DNA of 64,000 bases, from NCBI GenBank assembly GCA_963785745.1, contig CAWAWR010000019.1, positions 62,001-126,000 of the forward strand. Direction: 5' to 3'. Below are positions 25,722-33,430 of this stretch, in pieces. The translations under genes were made by a program, and so were the position numbers. The stretch's first letter is position 1. The number at the start of each line of letters is the position of its first letter. This stretch comes from VAZQ01 sp963785745. Lineage in GTDB: Bacteria > Pseudomonadota > Alphaproteobacteria > Rhizobiales > Xanthobacteraceae. The notes beneath the pieces are model-generated. The model was not told the origin of the DNA and made no database searches. It worked only from the letters and a program-made list of their open reading frames with translations.

Positions 25722-26171
25722 CTAGCCCTCCTTCACCGCCTTGGCAAAATTGGCGAAGAAGTCGTCGGCGGTCTTCTTGGCGGCGCTGTTGATCAGCCGC
25801 TGCCCGAGCTGGGCGAGCTTGCCGCCGATCTGCGCCTCGACGTTGTAGGTCAGCAGCGTCCCGCCGTCCTTGTCGGTGAGCGCCACCGTGGCGCCGCCCT
25901 TGGCGAAGCCGGCCACGCCGCCCTCGCCTTCGCCGGAGATCTTGTAGCCGTTGGGCGGGTCGAGATCGGACAGCCGTACCTTGCCCTTCCAGCGCGCCTT
26001 CACCGGACCGACCTTGATGCTGGCGACGGCCTGGAATTCCGTATCCGACGTCTTGTCGAGTTGCTCGCAGCCGGGCACGCAGCTTTTCAGCACCACGGGG
26101 TCGTTGAGCTTCGCCCAAACCGCCTCACGCGTGGCGGGAAGCTGCACTTCCCCGCTCATGGTCATTGCCAT
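25722..26171 (-). CDS. coxG: CoxG-like SRPBCC-fold protein
   Basis: The protein has 149 aa. It shows the CoxG/SRPBCC pattern: REAVWAKLNDPVVLKSCVPGC, FQAVASIKVGPVKARWKGKV, YKISGEGEGGVAGFAKG, then a long C-terminal helix (KKTADDFFANFAKAV). CoxG homologues are thought to anchor CO dehydrogenase-type enzymes to the membrane, often through a C-terminal helix; this one ends early without an anchor. GGAGAG precedes ATG 26171. It is the first gene of coxG-coxS-coxM, with a 198-base gap before coxS. Confidence 0.85.
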   Translation of the reverse strand: MAMTMSGEVQLPATREAVWAKLNDPVVLKSCVPGCEQLDKTSDTEFQAVASIKVGPVKARWKGKVRLSDLDPPNGYKISGEGEGGVAGFAKGGATVALTDKDGGTLLTYNVEAQIGGKLAQLGQRLINSAAKKTADDFFANFAKAVKEG

Positions 26172-26314
26172 CGTCAATCTCTCCGTTACGGCGCTGGTAT
26201 AGGGCCTTGCCAGCACGCGAGGAAAGGCCTTTTGACGCAGAATGGGTCCGCGGCCGGCGGGGGTTGGCGCGGCCCGCTCAGGCCGCTAATGGTGCCATCC
26301 GGCCTATTGTACCC

Positions 26315-27694
26315 ATGACGAGTACCTTGAACCCCTCCCCGCTGCTCACGCCGTTGATCTCAAGCGCTGCGATGCGGGCAGTCGTGGACGATCGCGCCCA
26401 CCTGCAGCGCATGCTGGACTTCGAGGTGGCGCTGGCCCGGGCCGAGGCCGCGGTGGCGGCGATTCCGGCCGGCTGCGTCGGCCCGATCAGCGGCGCCTGC
26501 AAGGCCGAACGCTACGATCTCGCGGCGCTGGGCGAAGCCGCCCAACGCGCCGGCAATATCGCGACCCCGCTGGTGGCGGCGCTCGCCGACGAGGTCGCCA
26601 AGACCGACGCCGAAGCCGCCCGCTACGTGCACTGGGGCGCCAGCGCCCAGGATCTGATCGACAGCGCGCTCATGCTCGAACTGCGGGCCGGCATCGACGT
26701 GCTGATAACCGACCTCAACAGCGCGATCGACGGCTTCACCGCGCTCGCCGGCCGCCACCGCCGCACCGCCGCGGTGGCGCGCACCTCGCTGCAACACACG
26801 TTGCCGATGCCGTTCGGGCTCAAGCTCGCCGGCTATGCGGCGGCGCTCGCGCGCTCGCGCGAACGGCTGCGCCGGCTGCGCAAGGAGGCGCTGGCGCTGC
26901 AATTCGGCGGCGCCGCCGGGACGCTGGCGGCGCTCGGCGAGAACGGCCTGGCGGTCACCGACCGGCTGTCGGCGCTGCTCGACCTGCCCGCGCCCGACGC
27001 GCCGTGGCACGCCCACAGCGACCGGCTGGCGGAGATCGCGTCCGCTTTCGCGATCCTCGCCGGCACCTGCGGAAAGATCGCGCGCGACGTGGCGCTGCTG
27101 ATGCAGACCGAAGTCGGCGAAGCGCACGAGCCGCCGGGCCTCCCCGGCGCCGAAGCCGTGGGCATGCCGCACAAGCGCGCCCCCAATACGGCTGCGGTCG
27201 GCATCGCGGCCGCGACCATCGCGCCCAACCTGTTGGCGACGATCATCGCCGGCCAGGTGCAGGAGCACGAACGCGGGCTCGGCGGCTGGCAGGCGCAGTG
27301 GCATGCCATCCCCGCGCTGCTGCTCGTCACCTCCGGCGCGCTCGCCGCGGTCGCGGAGCTGGCGCAAGGGCTCGAAATCGACGCCGACCGCATGCGCAAC
27401 AATCTCGACGTCGCGCAGGGCCTGATCATGACCGACGCCGTGACCATCGCGCTCGGCGCCAAGCTCGGCCTGTCGCAAGCCAAGCTGATCGTCGAGGAAG
27501 CAAGCAACCAGGCGATCAGTTCAAAGCGCCATCTCAACAGCATCCTGGCCGAAGACCCGCGCGTCACCGCCCAGATGACGCACGGCGAGCTCGCGCGGCT
27601 GTTCGAGCTGATGGGCTACCAGGGGGTTGCGCAAACCTATATCGACCGCCTCATCGGCTCGCTCGGATCGCGCGCGCCGAAGCGGCCGGGCTGA
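26315..27694 (+). CDS. pcaB: 3-carboxy-cis,cis-muconate cycloisomerase
   Basis: The protein has 459 aa. It belongs to the fumarase/aspartase superfamily with the signature region GAEAVGMPHKRAPN (about 284-297) and HWGASAQDLIDSAL near residue 105, characteristic of the PcaB branch. It catalyses the second step of the protocatechuate branch of the beta-ketoadipate pathway. It starts a plus-strand group with pcaD (28 bases later), a BLUF gene and pcaC. The ATG 26315 start lacks a strong binding site but begins the conserved N-terminus. pcaGH is not in the window. Confidence 0.92.
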   Translation: MTSTLNPSPLLTPLISSAAMRAVVDDRAHLQRMLDFEVALARAEAAVAAIPAGCVGPISGACKAERYDLAALGEAAQRAGNIATPLVAALADEVAKTDAEAARYVHWGASAQDLIDSALMLELRAGIDVLITDLNSAIDGFTALAGRHRRTAAVARTSLQHTLPMPFGLKLAGYAAALARSRERLRRLRKEALALQFGGAAGTLAALGENGLAVTDRLSALLDLPAPDAPWHAHSDRLAEIASAFAILAGTCGKIARDVALLMQTEVGEAHEPPGLPGAEAVGMPHKRAPNTAAVGIAAATIAPNLLATIIAGQVQEHERGLGGWQAQWHAIPALLLVTSGALAAVAELAQGLEIDADRMRNNLDVAQGLIMTDAVTIALGAKLGLSQAKLIVEEASNQAISSKRHLNSILAEDPRVTAQMTHGELARLFELMGYQGVAQTYIDRLIGSLGSRAPKRPG

Positions 27695-27721
27695 AACTCA
27701 AAAAAGCACGGAGGAAATGCC

Positions 27722-28504
27722 ATGCCGGTGATCGAATCCAACGGCTGCCCAATTCATGTCGAAGTCGAGGGCCCCGAAGGCGCTCCCGTGCTGATCATGT
27801 CGAACTCGCTCGGCACCACGCTGCACATGTGGGACGGCCAGGCAGGCCCATTTACCAAGCATTTCCGGCTGGTGCGCTTCGACCGCCGCGGGCACGGAAA
27901 ATCCGGCCTGCCCAAGGGTCCCTACTCGATGGAGATGCTCGGCCGCGACGTGCTCGCGATCATGGACGCCCTCGGCGTCAAGAAGGCGAACTGGTGCGGG
28001 CTCTCGATGGGCGGCATGGAAGGCATGTGGCTCGGCGCGAATGCGCCGGAGCGCTTCGAACGGATGGTGTTGTCCAATACGTCGAGCTATTTCGCGGACA
28101 AGCAAGGCTGGAACGACCGCCTCGCGCTGGTGCGCGAAAAAGGCGTGCCGGCGTTCGCCGCGCCGAACATGGAGCGCTGGTTCACCAAGGGCTTCCGCGA
28201 GCGCGATCCGCAAGCGATTGCAGCGATGCAGGCGATGTTCGCGGCGACGCCGCTCGAGGGCTACCTCGCCTGCGGCGAAGCCGTGCGCGACATGGACCAC
28301 CGCGATCTGCTGCCGCGGGTAAAAGTTCCTACCCTTGTCATCATCGGACGCCATGACCCGGCGACAACGCCGGACGCGGGCGAATATGTCCGCACCCATA
28401 TACCGGGCGCCGAACATTTCATGATCGACGCGGCACATATTTCTAACATCGAGCAGCCTGAGCAATTCAACGGCGCCGTGCTGGGATTTCTGACGCAGCG
28501 CTGA
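27722..28504 (+). CDS. pcaD: 3-oxoadipate enol-lactonase
   Basis: The protein has 260 aa. It is an alpha/beta hydrolase with nucleophile elbow CGLSMGGM, acid in GRHDPATTP and His in AAHISNIEQP, the layout of PcaD. It converts beta-ketoadipate enol-lactone to beta-ketoadipate. GGAGGAAA precedes ATG 27722. It follows pcaB by 28 bases, so they are cotranscribed. In many genomes pcaC follows directly or is fused to pcaD; here a photoreceptor gene lies between them. Confidence 0.92.
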   Translation: MPVIESNGCPIHVEVEGPEGAPVLIMSNSLGTTLHMWDGQAGPFTKHFRLVRFDRRGHGKSGLPKGPYSMEMLGRDVLAIMDALGVKKANWCGLSMGGMEGMWLGANAPERFERMVLSNTSSYFADKQGWNDRLALVREKGVPAFAAPNMERWFTKGFRERDPQAIAAMQAMFAATPLEGYLACGEAVRDMDHRDLLPRVKVPTLVIIGRHDPATTPDAGEYVRTHIPGAEHFMIDAAHISNIEQPEQFNGAVLGFLTQR

Positions 28505-28649
28505 TCACAAAAACTGGCTGATCACAAAATTGCCCCGGAGGACTCCGGTATCGATTCAGCAAGCGTTAGGACGCGCGGGTCTACTACGCTCCCACTCTAT
28601 AAAAACCTCGTCGGAAGAAACGTCGTCTGACAAACCAGGGGTGGTGGTC

Positions 28650-29120
28650 ATGATGCTTATTCGCCTGACGTATTTCAGTCGCAGTCGCCTCGACCACTGG
28701 TACAGCAGCAAAGACTGCGGCATCGCCGAGATTCTCGCGACCTCGGTTGCCAACAATCTGCGGGACTGCATCACCGGCGCGCTTATTTGCGACGACCGCT
28801 GGTTTGTGCAGGCGCTCGAAGGGTCGGAGAGTAAAGTTTCCGCCGCTTTTGAGCGAATTTTGCGCGACCAGCGCCACCGCGACGTCTCGCTGGTCACCAT
28901 GCAGGCGGTGGCCACGCGGCGCTTTCCGAATTTCGCGATGGTCTGCGTCTTCCGCGACGAGGACAACAGCGAGCTGTTCCGCCATTATACCGAGGACGAG
29001 CGTTTCGATCCGCGACAGATGCGGCCCGACCGGCTCTCCGACCTGATCGAGGCGGTGGCGCGGGATGGGGCAACGGGGGGACCAACATGGATGAAGAAGC
29101 GCGCCTCGAGCGCGGCCTAG
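28650..29120 (+). CDS. BLUF-domain blue-light receptor, single-domain
   Basis: The protein has 156 aa, nearly all BLUF fold. Key flavin-pocket residues can be placed: Tyr8 (LTYFSRS), Asn36 (NNLRDCITGAL), Gln54 (WFVQALEG), with the same 18-residue Asn-Gln spacing as in AppA and PixD, and Met97 in RRFPNFAM. The semi-conserved Trp near that Met is Phe95. The loop between Tyr8 and Asn36 is about four residues longer than in PixD. The C-terminal 50 residues may form the capping helices. No output domain is attached. A long upstream lead-in is excluded because the family begins at ATG 28650. It overlaps the next gene, pcaC, by 34 bases. Confidence 0.88.
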   Translation: MMLIRLTYFSRSRLDHWYSSKDCGIAEILATSVANNLRDCITGALICDDRWFVQALEGSESKVSAAFERILRDQRHRDVSLVTMQAVATRRFPNFAMVCVFRDEDNSELFRHYTEDERFDPRQMRPDRLSDLIEAVARDGATGGPTWMKKRASSAA

Positions 29121-29473
29121 CGAAGCGGCGCAAGGTGCTGGGCGGCGCCTATGTCGACCGATCGATCGCCGCCAAGACCGACTTCAACGCGGAATTCCAG
29201 GAGATCATCACCCGCTATGCCTGGGGTGAGATCTGGACCCGGCCGCACTACGACGAGCGGACCCGGCGCATCCTGGTGATCGGCACCACCATGGCGCTCG
29301 ACAAGTGGGAGGAGTTCCGCCTGCACGTGCGCACCGCGCTCACGGAAGGCGGCTTCTCCGCCGACGACATCAAGGAGATCATCCTGCAGCAGATGATCTA
29401 TTGCGGGGTGCCGGCCGCGAACCATGCCTTCAGGGAAGCCGGCGAAGTCGTTAAGGAACTTCGCAAAACCTGA
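29087..29473 (+). CDS. pcaC: 4-carboxymuconolactone decarboxylase
   Basis: The protein has 128 aa, the usual size of the stand-alone enzyme. It starts RLERGLAKRRKVLGGAYVDRS and contains the conserved TRYAWGEIWTRP, DERTRRILVIG and the QQMIYCGVPAANHAF segment of the CMD family. It decarboxylates carboxymuconolactone to the enol-lactone used by PcaD. ATG 29087 follows a G-rich binding site (GGGGGGACCAAC) and lies inside the end of the BLUF gene in another frame, which implies one messenger and possibly coupled translation. Confidence 0.93.
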   Translation: MDEEARLERGLAKRRKVLGGAYVDRSIAAKTDFNAEFQEIITRYAWGEIWTRPHYDERTRRILVIGTTMALDKWEEFRLHVRTALTEGGFSADDIKEIILQQMIYCGVPAANHAFREAGEVVKELRKT

Positions 29474-29570
29474 CCGGTCCGACGACCTCCCCCAGGAACC
29501 AAACGGACGCATTTCGGATTGGGGTGCCGGGGCCATTTCGCCCCCGTCCTGGATTCACGAGGCGTGCGCG

Positions 29571-30650
29571 ATGGTGGGCTTCAACGTTCGCAAGGAGATG
29601 CCGGCGGTCGAACTCAGCAAGGACGAATTCAAAAAGCGATATTGCGAAAGATTTTCCGACCCGGTCTTTGCGCCGCTGCGCAAAGAACTCGATCAGGTCC
29701 TCGAAGCCGCCTGGCAGCCCTACGAACAATCGCGCAAGGCGCCGCACACGCGTCCGGCCGGATCGGGCTTCGCCGATCCCGACTATCAGCTCTCGGTCGA
29801 CTGGACCGCCGCCAGCGAGAAGATCAAGGACGCCGAACGCCAGCAGAACGACCCGGCCTCGCCCTCGCGCATCCTCCTGATCAACGCCGCCAGCCGCAGC
29901 GAGCATACCTGCCCCGGCGAATCGTCGAAGACGTGGCGGCTGGCGATGCTGGCGCGCGAGATCTTCGCGCACGAGCCGCAGTTCGAGGTTGAGGTGCTCG
30001 ACCTCAGCCGGCTGACGTCCGAATTTGGGCGCAATATCTACCCTTGCAAGACCTGCGTCTCGACCGCGATGCCGCTCTGTCACTGGCCGTGCTCCTGCTA
30101 TCCGAACCATGCGCTCGGGCAAGTGCAGGACTGGATGAACGACATCTACGCGATGTGGGCCGCGGCGCACGGCGTGATGATCATCTGCCCGGTGAACTGG
30201 TACGGGCCGCCGTCGGGGCTGAAGCTGATGATGGACCGGATGGTGTGCGCCGACGGCGGCAACGCCGATCCGACGTCCACGCACGGCAAGGACGTCGAGC
30301 AGGCCAAGGCGATGGAGATGGCCGACTGGCCGTATCCGCAACACCTTGCCGGGCGCCTGTTCTCGGTGGTGGTGCACGGCGACTACGGCGGCGAGGCGAT
30401 GGTGCACGCCGCGATCGCCGATTGGCTGCGCGGCACCGGCCTGATCGAGGCGGGGCAGATGTCGCAGCTTGCGCGGATGGTTGGGTATATGGAGCCCTAT
30501 GCCACCAGCCATGACGCGCTCGACCGCGACACCGCATTCCAGGAAGAGGCGCGCAACGCCGCCCGCGCCCTGGTGCAGGCGGTGAAGCTCAGGCGCCGTG
30601 GGGAATTGCAGCAGCCGGACGCGAACTTGGACACGCCCCGTAAGAAATGA
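29571..30650 (+). CDS. flavodoxin-fold NADPH-dependent FMN reductase-like protein
   Basis: The protein has 359 aa. A helical N-terminal extension of about 100 residues precedes a flavodoxin-like domain: RILLINAASRSEHTCPGESSKTW (phosphate-binding loop for FMN), CKTCVSTAMPLCHWPCSCYPN with five Cys, then VMIICPVNWYGPPSGLKLMMDR. The Cys-rich insert is unusual and could bind metal or form disulfides. The start ATG 29571 has GAGG upstream. It follows pcaC by 97 bases and may belong to the same transcript. The reductase activity is inferred from fold. Confidence 0.75.
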   Translation: MVGFNVRKEMPAVELSKDEFKKRYCERFSDPVFAPLRKELDQVLEAAWQPYEQSRKAPHTRPAGSGFADPDYQLSVDWTAASEKIKDAERQQNDPASPSRILLINAASRSEHTCPGESSKTWRLAMLAREIFAHEPQFEVEVLDLSRLTSEFGRNIYPCKTCVSTAMPLCHWPCSCYPNHALGQVQDWMNDIYAMWAAAHGVMIICPVNWYGPPSGLKLMMDRMVCADGGNADPTSTHGKDVEQAKAMEMADWPYPQHLAGRLFSVVVHGDYGGEAMVHAAIADWLRGTGLIEAGQMSQLARMVGYMEPYATSHDALDRDTAFQEEARNAARALVQAVKLRRRGELQQPDANLDTPRKK

Positions 30651-30659
30651 GGCGAGGTC

Positions 30660-31290
30660 CTACCGGCTGCGCAAGCGCGCTTCCGGAATGCGCGCCGGGG
30701 CGGCGACCATCCGCTCCGGCGGCGGACCTGCCGCCAACACGCCGACCGGCAAGCCAAGTCCCGACGCTTCTCGTTCGCGCACGGCCGTGTCGAGGCGCGA
30801 CGGTTTCTGCTCGAGCGTGAGATGGCGCTCCACCACGATGACCGTGATGGCGCCCGCGATCAGCAACATCTGCGTAGCATAGAGGCGAACCATCGACGGC
30901 TCGGCCAGCGCCAGCGCCGGCACTGCGTGCAACAGGATGCCGACAACCGCCAGGATGAGGACGACGTCGACCGTTTCCCGGTCCGGCTCTCGGCCGGATC
31001 GCCCATGAACGGGCGAATTCGATGATGTAGGCGACAAAGGCGGCCGCGATCACAAGCTTGACGCCGGCCAGGACGTGCGAGGCGACAACCAGGCTGCCAA
31101 ACGACAGATCGAACAACTGACTGAAATAGATCGCGGCCGTCGCGTGCACGCGATCGTTCAAGCCGTTGTAGGGCGACAGCAGCGCCTGGACCGCATCGCG
31201 ACCCCAAACCGGGAAGAAATAGAACGACAGCAGGGCCAGATTGACCGACCCGAGACTAAGCGAGCTGAGCGAACCAAGCCTCGACCGCAT
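30660..31290 (-). pseudogene. four-helix membrane protein broken by a frameshift
   Basis: From ATG 31290 (GGGAGG upstream) the first frame gives helices (VNLALLSFYFFPVWG; then VVASHVLAGVKLVIAAAFVAYIIEF) up to about 30990. The +1 frame then continues with VDVVLILAVVGILLHAVPAL and YATQMLLIAGAITVIVV, and a hydrophilic tail ending at 30660. Together they would form one protein of about 209 aa with four membrane helices. Removal of one base near 30985 would restore it. The family is not recognised. It converges with the FMN reductase gene. Confidence 0.6.
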
Positions 31291-31461
31291 CGATGCCTCC
31301 CGATGCCGACCGGCCCCTGCTTCGAGGGACTTCGGATCGGCCCGAACCGGCACCAGACTACGCCGTTAAATTTGTCTGCCCAATGGAAACCCTTCATTAA
31401 CCTTTCCGGCGTGGCCGCCGAGCCACAGGGACGCGCGCAGAAGTGCAGCAGCCGACGAGCG

Positions 31462-32343
31462 CTACCCTCCCCGCGCCTCGCGGAACTCATGCGGCGCCGT
31501 TCCGGTCTGCTTGCGGAAGAAGCGGGCGAAATGGGACGGGTCGGAAAAAGCGAGCTCGTATGCGATCTCGTTGATCGGCTGGTTGGTGAAAACCAGTTGG
31601 CGCTTCGCCTCGGTCAGCACGCGCTGGCGGATCAGGTGGCCGGCGGTGACGCCGGTAGCGCGCTTCACGTGATCGTTGAGGCGGTCGACCGTCATCGCCA
31701 GCTTGTCGGCATAAAACCCAAGCTGGCGCTCGGTCTGGAAATGCTCCTCGATCAGCTTGCGCAGCGCCACCACGGTAGCGTCGGTCGGCGTCAGCGGATC
31801 GGCGCGCGTGCGGCTCGCGGCCATGCGCGCCACCTCGACCGCGATCAGCGCCAGCAAGCCGCGCATCGCGATCCGATAGCCGGCGCGGCCAAGACTGTGC
31901 TCATCGTGCAGCTCGGAGGCGAATGCGAGCACGCGCGCGTGGTCGGCGGGCAGTGGCACCACCGGATCGAACGCCAGCGCCTTGAGGCGCGCGAGCGCTT
32001 CGCCGCGGCGGTCGCCGATCGCCTCGGCGGCGTCTTCGGTGAAGCTCATCACCCAGCCGTCGGTGATTTGCGGACGGAAGCGAAAGCCGTGCGCCGTGGT
32101 CGGCGGCACCAGGATCGCGCACGGCGCTTCGAATGGTACGACCGACGCCTCAAACGTCATCTCGCCGCCGCCCTTCTCGATCAAAAGAATCTGGAAGAGA
32201 TTGCGGTGCCGGTGCGCGCGGATCGTCCAGTCGTGAATCGACGAGCGCGACGAAATCGTTTCGATGTGGATGAAGTCGAACGCCTGATCGTCCGGCGGAT
32301 CGCCGTAGAGGTGAAACAGCGGGAGTGCGGCAACGGTCCCCAT
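31462..32343 (-). CDS. AraC-family regulator, PobR-like
   Basis: The protein has 293 aa. An N-terminal cupin-like sensing domain (about 1-150: HDWTIRAHRHRNLFQILLIEKG) precedes the double helix-turn-helix of AraC (KLAMTVDRLNDHVKRATG; then ELAFSDPSHFARFFRKQTG). The pattern recalls rhizobial PobR, which activates pobA for 4-hydroxybenzoate hydroxylation to protocatechuate. That would feed the pca genes 2 kb away, but pobA is not in the window. ATG 32343 is used; 32364 is an alternative. The assignment as PobR is inference from resemblance and context. Confidence 0.8.
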   Translation of the reverse strand: MGTVAALPLFHLYGDPPDDQAFDFIHIETISSRSSIHDWTIRAHRHRNLFQILLIEKGGGEMTFEASVVPFEAPCAILVPPTTAHGFRFRPQITDGWVMSFTEDAAEAIGDRRGEALARLKALAFDPVVPLPADHARVLAFASELHDEHSLGRAGYRIAMRGLLALIAVEVARMAASRTRADPLTPTDATVVALRKLIEEHFQTERQLGFYADKLAMTVDRLNDHVKRATGVTAGHLIRQRVLTEAKRQLVFTNQPINEIAYELAFSDPSHFARFFRKQTGTAPHEFREARGG

Positions 32344-32483
32344 GCCGCAAGCATAGCCCCCCATCCGAACGCCGCAATCAATCCAACGCCGCAGGCGGCG
32401 GTCGTGCACATCAATTCAAAACGGCGACGGCCCCGCCGGATGGTGGCGGGGCCGCGCTCATAGAACCCAAACTTTACGGGGAC

Positions 32484-32678
32484 TTAGCGATCCTGATTGC
32501 GCTGGCCGGGCTGCTGCTGGCCCGGCTGTTGCTGGCCCTGCTGGCCCGGCTTCTGCCCGCCGCCGCCCTGCTGCTGCCCGCCACCGCCCTGCTGTCCGCC
32601 GCCCTGCCCGGGCTGCTGCTGCTGTTGACCCGGACGCGGGTTGTTCTGCTGGTTCGGGTTCTGGTTGGGATTGGCCAT
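32484..32678 (-). CDS. Gln/Gly/Pro-rich disordered small protein
   Basis: The protein has 64 aa with extreme composition: 25 Gln and 17 Gly, the rest mostly Pro and Asn, with repeated QQQPGQ and GGGGQ units. It has no signal peptide or membrane segment and should be intrinsically disordered. Its ATG 32678 is preceded by a proper GAGGAG, which argues for real translation. I recall similar MANPNQ-type proteins from rhizobia. The role is unknown; a sticky linker, stress-related or phase-separating protein is possible. Confidence 0.65.
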   Translation of the reverse strand: MANPNQNPNQQNNPRPGQQQQQPGQGGGQQGGGGQQQGGGGQKPGQQGQQQPGQQQPGQRNQDR

Positions 32679-32860
32679 TCTTACTGCTCCTCGAGGGGTT
32701 GTTTGGGACGACGCGCCCCAACAAGATTTAACGTTTGGAACCCGGCGGAGTTTCTGGGAAATGCAAAAAGAAAGATGAGGCGCTGCGGGGCAAATTCGCC
32801 GGAAACTTGGTTTGAATTTGACGCTTGTTCGGCGTGTGTGGAACTTGGACGCGTGGAACT

Positions 32861-33415
32861 TCAGACCTGCTTGTAAGCCCGCTCATGATAGACGAGCGCG
32901 GGACCTTGCGGTCCGAGCCGCACCGCTTCCACCGCGCCGAAGAACACGTTGTGGCTTCCCACCGAACGCACCTCGACGATCCGGCAGTCGAATGCCACCA
33001 CGGCGCTCGCCAGCACCGGGCTGCCGGTGAGCAGCGTCGTCCACTCACCCTTGTTGAAGCGGTCGCCGCCCATCACGCCGGTGCGGCCCGAGAACAGATC
33101 CGCGATCTCGGCTTCGCCCGCGCCCAGCGTGTTGACGCAGAATACGCCGTTCTCCATCACGACCGGATTGGTCTGGCTGCGCCGGTTGAGACACATCAGC
33201 AGCGTCGGCGGCGCGTCCGTCACCGAGCAGGCCGCGGTCGCGGTGGCGCCGGTCTTGCCGCCGGGGCCCGCGGTGGTGATGACATGCACCGCGGCGCCGA
33301 GCCGGCTCATGGCTTCGCGGAACGGCGCCGCCTCCACCGTCCGCACCGGTTCGGGACCGACCACCGTGAAGGCGCCGTCCATGGCATCATCGGGGCGTTG
33401 GTCGATCCAGCTCAT
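32861..33415 (-). CDS. flavin reductase of a two-component monooxygenase (HpaC-like)
   Basis: The protein has 184 aa. It matches the flavin reductase-like domain: FREAMSRLGAAVHVITTAGPGG, TATAACSVTDAPPTLLMCLNR, NGVFCVNTLGAGEAEIADLFSGR. Such proteins use NAD(P)H to reduce free FMN/FAD for a partner oxygenase. The partner HpaB-like gene lies 15 bases upstream on the same strand, so the two form an operon. It is named HpaC-like by context; the exact phenolic substrate of the pair is unknown. Confidence 0.88.
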   Translation of the reverse strand: MSWIDQRPDDAMDGAFTVVGPEPVRTVEAAPFREAMSRLGAAVHVITTAGPGGKTGATATAACSVTDAPPTLLMCLNRRSQTNPVVMENGVFCVNTLGAGEAEIADLFSGRTGVMGGDRFNKGEWTTLLTGSPVLASAVVAFDCRIVEVRSVGSHNVFFGAVEAVRLGPQGPALVYHERAYKQV

Positions 33416-33430
33416 GGCTTTGCCTTCGAT

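Noticed and set aside
29451..30512. Minus-strand frame opposite the FMN reductase
   Set aside because: His/Arg-rich shadow with no domain; the plus-strand gene has a clear flavodoxin-like FMN loop.
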